Source of the DNA: Pseudomonas kilonensis
GTDB taxonomy: Bacteria > Pseudomonadota > Gammaproteobacteria > Pseudomonadales > Pseudomonadaceae
Direction of reading: 5' to 3'
NCBI RefSeq assembly: GCF_001269885.1
Contig: NZ_LHVH01000031.1
Location: 1 to 64,000, forward strand
DNA length: 64,000 nt
Shown here: one piece after another, positions 42,641-54,183 of the stretch
Layout of the letters: each line of letters begins with the position of its first letter
Numbering within the stretch: the stretch's first letter is position 1
Made by a program: the position numbers and the translations under genes
Notes under the pieces: model-generated
Told to the model about the DNA's origin: nothing
Databases searched by the model: none
What the model saw: only the letters and a program-made list of their open reading frames with translations

Positions 42641-42664
42641 GAGCCCAGGACAAAACGTCCGGGC
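42641..42664 (-). promoter_or_regulatory. Leader hairpin upstream of the DUF6124-like gene
   Basis: GCCCAGGACAAAACGTCCGGGC folds into an eight-pair stem with one bulge, about 25 bases before the TTG start. No T-run follows in the gene's direction, so a role in translation or mRNA stability is more likely than termination. Confidence 0.45.
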
Positions 42665-42842
42665 TTGTTGCCCCTTGATTTTTTTCGGACGGTCAAACCC
42701 GGTCGCTGAACTGGCAGCGACACCCAAAGGCTAGAGCCCTACCTTCCGAGGGACAACCTTAAAAACATGTCGGAAACTTCGGTGCGTCTGACAGACCAGC
42801 CATCTGATCAGAGATGTTTCAGACAAAATTCCAGATAGGATT

Positions 42843-43165
42843 TTTTTGGATTGAATTGGGTACATATCCGTTGCTGCGGTCACGGCTGCATAGGGTTCCG
42901 CTCTTACAGCGGGTCACTTTCGAAAAGCGCGAAAGTAACCAAAGCGCTTTTGCCCCACCACTCGGCACCTCGCCTAGGCTCGGTGTGCCCTCACTCCGGC
43001 ATTGCTCCGTGGGCCCGCCGCGAAGGGCCATCCATGGCCCAGCGCGGCTATCCCGGCATCCATGCCGGGATGCCCACTCCACAATGCCTGCGTTCGGCCA
43101 GCGTGGTTAATGGGGCGCCCGAGATCAACGTCCACCGCGAGGCGGCCTAGTAGCCGACCTGGTTC
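42843..43165. repeat. Long intergenic repeat, copy 2 (inverted)
   Basis: Read on the minus strand this matches 337-650 almost base for base, including the 403-422-type palindrome (here CCCGGCAT/ATGCCGGG), GGGCCATGGATGGCCC and the GCTTTGGTTACTTTCGCGC tail. It also keeps the GGTCGGCTACTAGG junction found in the 73-bp array. Confidence 0.9.
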
Positions 43166-43187
43166 TTGGTGGGACCGCGTTTCTCCT

Positions 43188-43409
43188 GTGGGAGCGAGCT
43201 TGCTCGCGATGAGGCCAGCAGCCCAACATCCATGTGACTGAACCACCGCCATCGCGAGCAGGCTCGCTCCCACATTTAATCTCCAGTGAACACAAAATTT
43301 ATGCCCAACACAGAACCACTGTGGGAGCGGGCTTGCTCGCGAAGAGGCCTGCAGCCCAACATCCATGTGACTGAACCACCGCCATCGCGAGCAAGCTTTG
43401 CTCCCACAG
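43188..43409. repeat. Two adjacent REP inverted repeats sharing one spacer
   Basis: Hairpin pairs at about 43188-43275 and 43320-43409 have the same internal sequence, including CAGCCCAACATCCATGTGAC. The first ends in the GCAGGCTCGC subtype and the second in the GCAAGCTTTGC subtype, so this looks like a recent duplication with exchange of one end. Confidence 0.88.
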
Positions 43410-43692
43410 ATCTGACAGGTGTACGACCGAGAGAACCAGGTCGGCTGTTAGGCCGCCTCGCGGTGGACGTTGATCTCGGGCGCCCCGTTAACCACGATGG
43501 CCGAACGCAGGCATTGCGCAGTGGGCCCACGGAGCAATGCCGGAGTGAGGGCATGCCGAGCCTAAGCGAGGCACCGAGTGGTGGGGCAATGCGCTTTTGG
43601 TTACTTTTGGCTGGTCCGGCTCCCGGCTCTTCCAAAAGTGACCCGCTGTAAGAGCGGAACCCTAAGCAGCCGTGACCGCAGCAACGGATATA
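43404..43692. repeat. Long intergenic repeat, copy 3, internally deleted
   Basis: It opens with one unit of the 73-bp family (GACAGGTGTACGACCGAGAG) and continues as copy 1. The segment between two AGTGGGC/GCGGGC motifs, which carries both palindromes, is missing. A block GGCTGGTCCGGCTCCCGGCT replaces the central GCGCTTTTCGAAAG part. Confidence 0.87.
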
Positions 43693-43713
43693 CACACAAA
43701 ACCCACACCCAAT

Positions 43714-43747
43714 AAAAAACCCGCTGATCCAATCAGCGGGTTTTTCA
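43714..43747 (-). terminator. Terminator of the purL/YqfO-like transcript
   Basis: AACCCGCTGAT pairs with ATCAGCGGGTT around CCA. On the minus strand the stem is followed by TTTTTTATT. It lies 15 bp beyond the last gene. Confidence 0.93.
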
Positions 43748-43762
43748 TTTAAGCGGAGAAGA

Positions 43763-44074
43763 TCAAAAATCCTCCAACCGCCACACCTCATACGCCGGCG
43801 TCTCATAGGGATGGCTGAGTTTCAAAACCTCCACCACCGCACGAATCAACTCATCAGCAACGACAAGCTCCACCTTCCATTCCTCGACCTGCTCAACCTG
43901 CCCCGCCTCACCAATGAACGGCTGGCTGCCGTCCAACGGGCGAAACTGGCCCAGGCCCAACACTTGCCAGGCACAGTGGTCATAGTCGCCGATTCGCCCG
44001 CCACCGGCAGCGAATACGGCGCTTTTGACCACGTCCAGATGGCTGGCCGGGACGAAGAAGCAGAGCTTGTACAC
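43763..44074 (-). CDS. YqfO/NIF3 C-terminal-like protein
   Basis: A 103-residue protein with a GTG start 4 bp after the purL stop. MYKLCFFVPASHLDVVKSAVFAAGGGRIGDYDHCAW, then a central Glu-rich region and LKLSHPYETPAYEVW, matches the stand-alone version of the domain inserted in NIF3/YqfO proteins. It has a PII-like ferredoxin fold and no known biochemical activity. Position implies co-transcription and perhaps coupled translation with purL. Confidence 0.87.
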   Translation of the reverse strand: MYKLCFFVPASHLDVVKSAVFAAGGGRIGDYDHCAWQVLGLGQFRPLDGSQPFIGEAGQVEQVEEWKVELVVADELIRAVVEVLKLSHPYETPAYEVWRLEDF

Positions 44075-44078
44075 CGCC

Positions 44079-47975
<3,897 letters not shown>

Positions 47976-48262
47976 CTTCGGGACAGCCTCGGGAAGGGGT
48001 GTGCTTTGAGGCCGTGCATTCTAGCCTAAACCGCCGGCAACGGCACCCGAAACGGCACGCGCGATGCTGGCCGAATGTCGGTCTTTGCGCGCACGGCGGT
48101 ATTGGACACCCGCACCAAGGTTTTCGCAGAGTTATTTTTCAGCGACGCAAAGCCCTGCGCGCCCCGGCCGGCTGGTGCTGCGGACATGTTTTGCAATGGC
48201 TAGCAGACTGGCCTTTTGCTGTCGAGATATGGCGGTAGGGGCCGTTTGCGTATACTGCGCAG

Positions 48263-49723
48263 ATGTTTTCCCCAACGGCTTTGCGTCCGCGATATGCCAG
48301 ATGGCTGATCGCAACCGGACTCTTCCTGGTGCTCGGTGGTTGTGTTGAGAAACCCAACACACTGGAGCGCGTAAAGGAGGATGGCGTGCTGCGGGTGGTT
48401 ACCCGAAACAGCCCTGCCACCTACTTCCAGGATCGCAATGGTGAAACCGGCTTCGAATACGAGCTGGTGAAGCGCTTCGCCGACGATTTGGGCGTGGAGC
48501 TGAAGATCGAGACCGCCGACAACCTCGACGATCTGTTCAACCAGATCGGCAAGCCCAACGGTCCGGTACTCGCGGCGGCGGGCCTTGTCAGCAGCGAGCA
48601 GCGCAAGAAGCAGGTGCGGTTTTCCCGCTCCTACCTGGAAGTCACCCCGCAAATCATCTACCGCAACGGCCAATCACGCCCCACCGACGCGGCGGCCCTG
48701 GCGGGCAAGAAGATCATGGTGCTCAAGGGCAGCACCCACGCTGAACAACTGGCCCAACTGAAACAGCAGTATCCAGGCATCGAGTACGAAGAGTCCGACG
48801 CGGTTGAAGTGGTCGACCTGCTGCGCATGGTCGACGAGGGCCAGATCGACCTGACGCTGGTGGATTCCAACGAAGTGGCGATGAACCAGGTGTACTTCCC
48901 CAACGTGCGCGTGGCGTTCGACCTGGGCGATGCCCGCAGCCAGAGTTGGGCGGTTGCCCCTGGCGAGGACAACAGCCTGCTCAACGAGATCAACAGCTAC
49001 CTGGACAAGGTGCAGAAGAACGGCACCTTGCAGCGCCTCAAAGACCGTTATTACGGGCACGTTGACGTCCTTGGCTACATGGGCGCCACCACGTTCGCCC
49101 AACACTTGCAGCAACGACTGCCCAAATACGAACAACATTTCAAGGCCTACGCCAAGAAAGAGAAAGTCGACTGGCGCCTGCTGGCCGCGATCGGCTACCA
49201 GGAATCGCTGTGGCAACCGACGGTCACCTCCAAGACTGGCGTGCGCGGCCTGATGATGCTGACCCAGAACACCGCCCAGGCCATGGGCGTATCCAACCGC
49301 CTGGATCCGAAGCAAAGCATCATGGGCGGCGCCAAGTACCTGGCCTACATGAAGGAGCAGTTGGACGAAAGCATCGAGGAGCCCGACCGCACCTGGTTCG
49401 CCCTCGCCGCCTATAACGTGGGCAGCGGTCACCTGGACGACGCCCGCAAACTGGCGGCCAAGGAAGGGCTGAACCCGAACAAGTGGCTGGATGTGAAGAA
49501 GATCCTGCCGCGCCTGTCGCAGAAACAGTGGTACAGCAAGACCCGCTACGGCTACGCCCGGGGCGGCGAGCCAGTGCATTTCGTGGCGAACATCCGTCGC
49601 TACTACGACATCCTGACCTGGGTCACGCAACCGCAGCTCGAAGGCAACCAGGTGGCCGAGGGCAACCTGCATGTGCCGGGTGTCGACAAGAGCAAGCCTA
49701 ACCAGGAATCCCCGCAGCTATAA
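48263..49723 (+). CDS. mltF: Membrane-bound lytic murein transglycosylase F
   Basis: A 486-residue protein. The signal peptide ends in a lipobox LVLGGC, so C27 is probably lipidated. Residues about 40-270 are an ABC-transporter solute-binding-type domain (LRVVTRNSPATYFQD), which regulates family members. Residues about 290-450 are the lysozyme-like catalytic domain with E314 in GYQESLWQP, then KTGVRGLMMLT and ALAAYNVGSGHL. It cleaves glycan strands to anhydromuropeptides. The purL-mltF divergent pair is also found in P. aeruginosa. A TATACT box lies 7 bp before the start codon, perhaps an internal promoter element. Confidence 0.95.
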   Translation: MFSPTALRPRYARWLIATGLFLVLGGCVEKPNTLERVKEDGVLRVVTRNSPATYFQDRNGETGFEYELVKRFADDLGVELKIETADNLDDLFNQIGKPNGPVLAAAGLVSSEQRKKQVRFSRSYLEVTPQIIYRNGQSRPTDAAALAGKKIMVLKGSTHAEQLAQLKQQYPGIEYEESDAVEVVDLLRMVDEGQIDLTLVDSNEVAMNQVYFPNVRVAFDLGDARSQSWAVAPGEDNSLLNEINSYLDKVQKNGTLQRLKDRYYGHVDVLGYMGATTFAQHLQQRLPKYEQHFKAYAKKEKVDWRLLAAIGYQESLWQPTVTSKTGVRGLMMLTQNTAQAMGVSNRLDPKQSIMGGAKYLAYMKEQLDESIEEPDRTWFALAAYNVGSGHLDDARKLAAKEGLNPNKWLDVKKILPRLSQKQWYSKTRYGYARGGEPVHFVANIRRYYDILTWVTQPQLEGNQVAEGNLHVPGVDKSKPNQESPQL

Positions 49724-49786
49724 CAGCCGTACACAACCCTTAATGTGGTAGCGGACCTGTGGGAGCAAACACTCCTTAATGTGGTG

Positions 49787-49863
49787 CCTGTGGGAGCAAA
49801 GCTTGCTCGCGATAGCGGTTTGACTGTCAGTCCGCTATCGCGAGCAAGCTTTGCTCCCACAGG
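49787..49863. repeat. Perfect 32-bp inverted repeat (REP type)
   Basis: Arms 49787-49818 and 49832-49863 are exact complements (CCTGTGGGAGCAAAGCTTGC and onward), with a 13-bp loop. An extra left half-site lies at 49757. It sits between convergent mltF and pdxJ and could terminate both. Confidence 0.95.
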
Positions 49864-49905
49864 CTAGCTCTCACAGGCTACCTTCCGCAGGGTGTGGTGG
49901 CAGGG

Positions 49906-50649
49906 TCAGGGTTTGGCGGCAGCCAGGATCAGCGCTTTCATTTCCGACACAGCCGACTTGAACCCGACGAACAACGCATGGGCCACCAGCGCGTGGCCGA
50001 TGTTCAGCTCGTTGATGCCCTTGATGGCCGCGACGGCTTCGACGTTGTGGTAGTGCAGGCCATGGCCGGCGTTGACGATCAGGCCCTGGGCCAGGCCGAA
50101 GGCGACGCCATCAGCGACTCGCTGCAGCTCATCGGCCACATCAGTGGGCGTCTCAGCATCGGCGTAACGGCCGGTGTGCAGTTCGATGGCCGGCGCGCCA
50201 ACACGCTTGGACGCCTCGATCTGCCGTTCGTCGGCATCAATGAACAGCGATACCTCGGCGCCAATCTTCGACAGGCGTTCCACCGCCAGGCTGATCCGCG
50301 CCTCCTGCCCGGCTACGTCGAGGCCGCCTTCGGTGGTCAGCTCCTGGCGAGTCTCCGGCACCAGGCAGATGTGCGCCGGGCGGATGAGCTCGGCGAACGC
50401 CATCATTTCTTCGGTCACGCCCATTTCGAAGTTCATGCGGGTTTGCAGCACATCCTTGAGCAGCAGCACGTCACGCTCCTGGATGTGGCGACGGTCTTCA
50501 CGCAGGTGCACGGTGATGCCGTCGGCACCCGCCTCTTCCGCGTCCAGTGCGGCCTTGACCGGATCCGGGTAACGCGTACCGCGGGCCTGGCGCAGGGTGG
50601 CGACATGGTCGATGTTCACGCCGAGAAGAATGCGATTGCTGGTGCTCAC
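49906..50649 (-). CDS. pdxJ: Pyridoxine 5'-phosphate synthase
   Basis: A 247-residue TIM-barrel enzyme with a GTG start behind CAGGAGCC. It condenses 1-deoxyxylulose 5-phosphate with 3-amino-1-hydroxyacetone phosphate to pyridoxine 5'-phosphate. LGVNIDHVATLRQARGT, ITVHLREDRRHI, FEMGVTEEM and NAGHGLHYHNV are family signatures. It is the last gene of the rnc-era-recO-pdxJ group. Confidence 0.96.
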   Translation of the reverse strand: MSTSNRILLGVNIDHVATLRQARGTRYPDPVKAALDAEEAGADGITVHLREDRRHIQERDVLLLKDVLQTRMNFEMGVTEEMMAFAELIRPAHICLVPETRQELTTEGGLDVAGQEARISLAVERLSKIGAEVSLFIDADERQIEASKRVGAPAIELHTGRYADAETPTDVADELQRVADGVAFGLAQGLIVNAGHGLHYHNVEAVAAIKGINELNIGHALVAHALFVGFKSAVSEMKALILAAAKP

Positions 50650-50698
50650 GAAAAGGCTCCTGAATGGACGAATAGTCGGCCCACAGCATACGGGTTGA

Positions 50699-51388
50699 TC
50701 AGGGCTTGCGAAACAGCTCGCGACTGACCAGTGGCCGCCCGCCCAGATGCACGGCCAGCGCCTGGCGCATCAGCCGCTTGGCCGCCGACAAGGCGCCCGG
50801 CGCACTCCAGTCGGCCTCGGCCATGGCCAGCAGCTCGGCCCCGTTGAACAGCCCCGGTTGCAGCAGGTAGACCTGCTCCAGGCCGGCATCCACTTGCAAG
50901 CGGTACAGGCCATCGGCGGCGATGGGCTCGCCGTGCAGGTCAGTGTTCAGGGCGAAGCCATAGCCCAGGTCATCCAGCAGCCGCCATTCGAAGGAGCGCA
51001 GCAGCGGCTCCAGCGGACGGCCTTCGGCCAGGGCCAGCAGGGTGGCGGCGTAGTGGTCGAAGACAGCCGGGTGGGGATCTTCGGCCGGCAGCAGGCGGAT
51101 CAGCAGCTCATTGAGGTACAAGCCGCTGAACAGCGCCTCACCGTTGAGCCACGCGGCGACGCCATTGCTTTCCATGCGCCCGACATTTTTCAACTCGCCC
51201 CGGCCCCGGAACTCGACTTCCAGCGGCACGAACGGCCGCGCCAGCGTCCCGGCCTTGCCCCGCGCCCCACGCAATACCGCCCGCAACCGCCCTTGCGGCG
51301 TGAGGAAGTCCACCAGGGCGCTGCTTTCGCGGTAGGCGCGGCTGTGGAGGACGTAGGCGGATTGGCCGGTGGGTTGGGTTGGGGGCAT
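50699..51388 (-). CDS. recO: DNA repair protein RecO
   Basis: A 229-residue protein with N-terminal OB fold (AYVLHSRAYRESSALVDFLT), a GxLxxLxRG-like RAVLRGARG segment, and an alpha-helical C-terminal half (LNELLIRLLPAEDPHPAVFDHY). RecO loads RecA on SSB-coated gaps with RecR. It sits between era and pdxJ in the conserved order. The 167 bp separating it from era are largely filled by a perfect inverted repeat. Confidence 0.94.
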   Translation of the reverse strand: MPPTQPTGQSAYVLHSRAYRESSALVDFLTPQGRLRAVLRGARGKAGTLARPFVPLEVEFRGRGELKNVGRMESNGVAAWLNGEALFSGLYLNELLIRLLPAEDPHPAVFDHYAATLLALAEGRPLEPLLRSFEWRLLDDLGYGFALNTDLHGEPIAADGLYRLQVDAGLEQVYLLQPGLFNGAELLAMAEADWSAPGALSAAKRLMRQALAVHLGGRPLVSRELFRKP

Positions 51389-51440
51389 GGAAACGAAGTC
51401 TCACTGACGGAGCACAATTTATAAACAACCCGAAACCAAT

Positions 51441-51528
51441 GTGGGAGCGGGCTTGCTCGCGAAGGCGGTGTGTCAGTCGACATCATCGTTGACTGACACA
51501 CCGCCTTCGCGAGCAAGCCCGCTCCCAC
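51441..51528. repeat. Perfect 38-bp inverted repeat (REP type) inside the era-recO junction
   Basis: Arms 51441-51478 and 51491-51528 are exact complements (GTGGGAGCGGGCTTGCTCGC and onward), with a 12-bp loop. As RNA it would form a very stable hairpin between era and recO. Confidence 0.96.
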
Positions 51529-51555
51529 AAGGTCGGTGGTGTACCGCTGGACGCT

Positions 51556-52458
51556 TTACAGGTCGCCGTAACCCAACGAACGCAACGCCCGCTCGTCGTC
51601 GGACCAGCCGCCCTTCACCTTGACCCACAGGTTGAGCATGATCTTGGAGTCGAACAGCAGCTCCATGTCCTTGCGCGCCTCGGTGCCGATGCGCTTGATG
51701 CGCTCGCCCTTGTCGCCAATGATGATTTTCTTCTGGCCGTCACGTTCGACGAGGATCAACGCATGGATGTGCAGGGTCTTGCCCTGTTGCTTGAACTCTT
51801 CGATCTCGACCGTGATCTGGTACGGCAGCTCGGCACCCATCTGGCGCATGATTTTCTCGCGCACCAGCTCGGCGGCGAGGAAACGGCTGCTGCGGTCGGT
51901 GATCTGGTCTTCGGGGAAGAAATGATCGTTTTCCGGCAGGTGTTCGGCAATCACCCGCTCCAGCGCGTCGAGGTTATGGCCGTGCTGGGCAGAGATCGGG
52001 ATGATCTGGGCGTTCGGCAACTGTTCCTGCAACCAGGTCAGGTGCGGCATCAGTTCAGCCTTGTCTTCGATGCGATCGGTCTTGTTCAGCGCCACGATCA
52101 AGGGACCGGTCACGTACTGGACGCGCTCGAGGACCATCTGGTCTTCTTCGGTCCACTTGGTGCGGTCAACCACGAAGATCACCACGTCGACGTCTTTCAA
52201 CGCCGCCGAGGCGGTCTTGTTCATGTAGCGGTTCAGGGCCTTTTCGCCGCCCTTGTGCATGCCAGGGGTGTCGACGTAGATCGCCTGCACGGCGCCTTCG
52301 GTCTTGATGCCCAGCATGTTGTGGCGGGTGGTCTGGGGCTTGCGCGAGGTGATCGCCAGCTTCTGGCCCAGGATGTGGTTCAGCAACGTGGACTTGCCCA
52401 CGTTCGGCCGACCGACAATGGCGACGTAGCCGCAGCGGGTGACGGTTGTATCAGTCAT
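51556..52458 (-). CDS. era: GTPase Era
   Basis: A 300-residue protein from the ATG behind GGAG; the frame opens 24 bases earlier but that start lies inside rnc without a better site. GTPase motifs: GRPNVGKS (16-23), DTPGMH, and NKTD. The C-terminal KH domain includes IIGDKGERIKRIG. Era binds 16S rRNA and helps 30S maturation. The start lies within the last codons of rnc, so translation is coupled. Confidence 0.97.
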   Translation of the reverse strand: MTDTTVTRCGYVAIVGRPNVGKSTLLNHILGQKLAITSRKPQTTRHNMLGIKTEGAVQAIYVDTPGMHKGGEKALNRYMNKTASAALKDVDVVIFVVDRTKWTEEDQMVLERVQYVTGPLIVALNKTDRIEDKAELMPHLTWLQEQLPNAQIIPISAQHGHNLDALERVIAEHLPENDHFFPEDQITDRSSRFLAAELVREKIMRQMGAELPYQITVEIEEFKQQGKTLHIHALILVERDGQKKIIIGDKGERIKRIGTEARKDMELLFDSKIMLNLWVKVKGGWSDDERALRSLGYGDL

Positions 52459-53140
52459 TGCCATTCTCCACACCCAGGGCAATCAGTGCTGCGGCGGCCG
52501 CTACCTGTTCGGCAATACGACGACTCACACCCTGACCCCGGCTTTTTTCGTTCAATAGGACAACTTCGCATTCAACGAAGAAGGTACGGCAATGCGGCTC
52601 ACCCTGGATATCCACGACTTCGTAGCGCGGCAACTCGCAACTGCGTGATTGCAGGAATTCCTGCAAACGGGTCTTGGGGTCCTTGTTGGTGTCCACCAGC
52701 GTGAGGCTGTCGATCTCGGAGGTCAGCCAGGCCAGCACGCGTTCGCGCGCCATTTCCATGCCCGCATCCAGGTAGATCGCGCCAATCAACGCTTCCAGGG
52801 CATCGGCCAGGATCGACTCGCGACGGAAACCGCCGCTTTTCAACTCACCGGAGCCCAGGCGCAGATAGTCGCCCAGGTCGAAACCACGGGCCAATACGGC
52901 CAGGGTCTCACCTTTTACCAGTCGTGCGCGCAAACGCGACAACTGGCCTTCGCGGGCCAGCGGGAAACGCTCGAACAGCGCCTCGCCGGCCACGAAGTTG
53001 AGGATGGCATCACCGAGGAATTCCAGGCGTTCGTTATTGCGCCCGGCAAAACTGCGGTGAGTGAGGGCCAGGAGCATCAGGTCCTGGTCCTTGAAGGTGT
53101 AACCGAGCTGACGCTCGAGACGGCTTAGAGAAACGCTCAC
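52451..53140 (-). CDS. rnc: Ribonuclease III
   Basis: A 229-residue protein with a GTG start. The catalytic signature NERLEFLGDAIL and the later DALEALIGAIYLD are intact. A double-stranded-RNA-binding domain occupies about 155-225 (DPKTRLQEFLQ, CRTFFVECEV). It processes rRNA precursors and many mRNAs. The GTG overlaps the stop of a small open frame upstream (GTGA), and its end overlaps era. Confidence 0.97.
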   Translation of the reverse strand: MSVSLSRLERQLGYTFKDQDLMLLALTHRSFAGRNNERLEFLGDAILNFVAGEALFERFPLAREGQLSRLRARLVKGETLAVLARGFDLGDYLRLGSGELKSGGFRRESILADALEALIGAIYLDAGMEMARERVLAWLTSEIDSLTLVDTNKDPKTRLQEFLQSRSCELPRYEVVDIQGEPHCRTFFVECEVVLLNEKSRGQGVSRRIAEQVAAAAALIALGVENGND

Positions 53141-53292
53141 GGTTTACCCACGCTGAGTTCGTGGCTGGATTCCACCGCCACGGCGGCAAGGCGCCGTTGG
53201 CTTGGGACAATTAACGCTGTGTTCAAAAATACGTCCTGACTATCGTTGGCTTCATGCCTTCGGGCAACCTTGCGCAGGCTCCAGAAAAGCAT
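53137..53292 (-). CDS. Possible 51-codon ORF between lepB and rnc
   Basis: An ATG at 53292 opens a 51-residue frame beginning MLFWSLRKVARRHEAND and ending HELSVGKP, whose TGA overlaps the GTG of rnc. The overlap and uninterrupted frame across the whole gap argue for a real or leader peptide. Against it, there is no good ribosome site and I do not recognise the sequence. P. aeruginosa has a longer gene (DUF4845 type) in this position, which I do not find here. Confidence 0.35.
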   Translation of the reverse strand: MLFWSLRKVARRHEANDSQDVFLNTALIVPSQRRLAAVAVESSHELSVGKP

Positions 53293-53323
53293 TCGGCGCT
53301 GTGTTCAACAGCGCCGTGTGGGA

Positions 53324-54178
53324 TTACTTGATCAGGCCAACCCGCGAGAAATTCGGCAGGTGACTGAGTTTGGGTTCCGGCCAGCTCATCCAGACCGCAA
53401 AGGCCTTGCCGACGATGTTCCGGTCCGGGACCATGCCCAGCAGGTTCTTGGGAATGTTCGGATCATCCCAGTAACGGCTGTCGTTGGAGTTGTCGCGGTT
53501 GTCGCCCATCATGAAATAGTGCCCCGCCGGCACGGTCCATGAACGGTCCGGCGTTGCGCGGTAGCGACTCATTTCCTTGCGAATCAGGTGTTCGGCCTCG
53601 CCGAGTTTTTCCTGGTAGAGCTCGGCACTGCCCAGTGTACCCGGCTCGGAGCCAAGCAACTGTTCGGCCACCGATTCGCCATTGACGAACAGGCGCTTGT
53701 CGGCAGTGTAGCGGACCGTGTCGCCCGGCAGGCCGACAACACGCTTGATGTAGTTGACGTTCGGGTCGCTCGGGAAGCGGAACACCATGACATCGCCGCG
53801 TTGCGGATCACCGACTTCGATGACTTTCTTGTCGATCACCGGCAGGCGAATCCCGTAGGAGAACTTGTTCACCAGGATGAAATCGCCCACGTCCAGGGTC
53901 GGCTTCATCGAGCCGGACGGGATCTGGAACGGTTCCACCAGGAACGAGCGCAACACCAGCACGATGAACAGCACCGGAAAGAACGACTTGCCGTATTCGA
54001 CCAGCAGCGGTTCCTTGTTGAGCTTTTCGACCACCACACCATCAGGCTGGCTGACGCTGCCCTGATAAGAGGCGATGGCCGCCCGGCGCCGAGGCGCCAG
54101 GAACAACAGATCAAGCAACGCCAACAGGCCGCAGACAAACACGGCGATAACCAGCAACAGCGGGAAATTTAGCGACAT
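53324..54178 (-). CDS. lepB: Signal peptidase I
   Basis: A 284-residue protein with two N-terminal membrane segments and a periplasmic catalytic domain. The Ser/Lys dyad is in IPSGSMKPTL (serine) and YIKRVVGLPGD (lysine); GHYFMMGDNRDNSNDSRYW is the conserved box E. It cleaves leaders of exported proteins. It follows lepA with a 5-bp gap, the usual lepA-lepB operon. A GGCGCTGTGTTCAACAGCGCC hairpin lies at its end. Confidence 0.97.
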   Translation of the reverse strand: MSLNFPLLLVIAVFVCGLLALLDLLFLAPRRRAAIASYQGSVSQPDGVVVEKLNKEPLLVEYGKSFFPVLFIVLVLRSFLVEPFQIPSGSMKPTLDVGDFILVNKFSYGIRLPVIDKKVIEVGDPQRGDVMVFRFPSDPNVNYIKRVVGLPGDTVRYTADKRLFVNGESVAEQLLGSEPGTLGSAELYQEKLGEAEHLIRKEMSRYRATPDRSWTVPAGHYFMMGDNRDNSNDSRYWDDPNIPKNLLGMVPDRNIVGKAFAVWMSWPEPKLSHLPNFSRVGLIK

Positions 54179-54183
54179 AGGAC

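Larger units (their letters stand above)
42619..43762. other. 1.1-kb intergenic region made mostly of repeats
   Basis: No gene was found. Contents in order: leader of the DUF6124-like gene with a hairpin; long-repeat copy 2 (inverted); two REP inverted repeats with nearly identical spacers; long-repeat copy 3; and the terminator of the purL transcript. Confidence 0.8.

Noticed and set aside
42641..42664. Hairpin read as a terminator on the plus strand
   Set aside because: The T-run (GATTTTTTT) begins about a dozen bases after the stem, too far for intrinsic termination. The hairpin is kept only as a possible leader element.
48228..48262. Complete sigma-70 promoter for mltF around TATACT at 48251
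   Set aside because: The box is only 7 bp from the start codon and the nearest TTG-type -35 is at the wrong distance.
53246..53542. Plus-strand 98-codon frame over the lepB end
   Set aside because: It overlaps the conserved C-terminus of LepB on the opposite strand and has no start signal.
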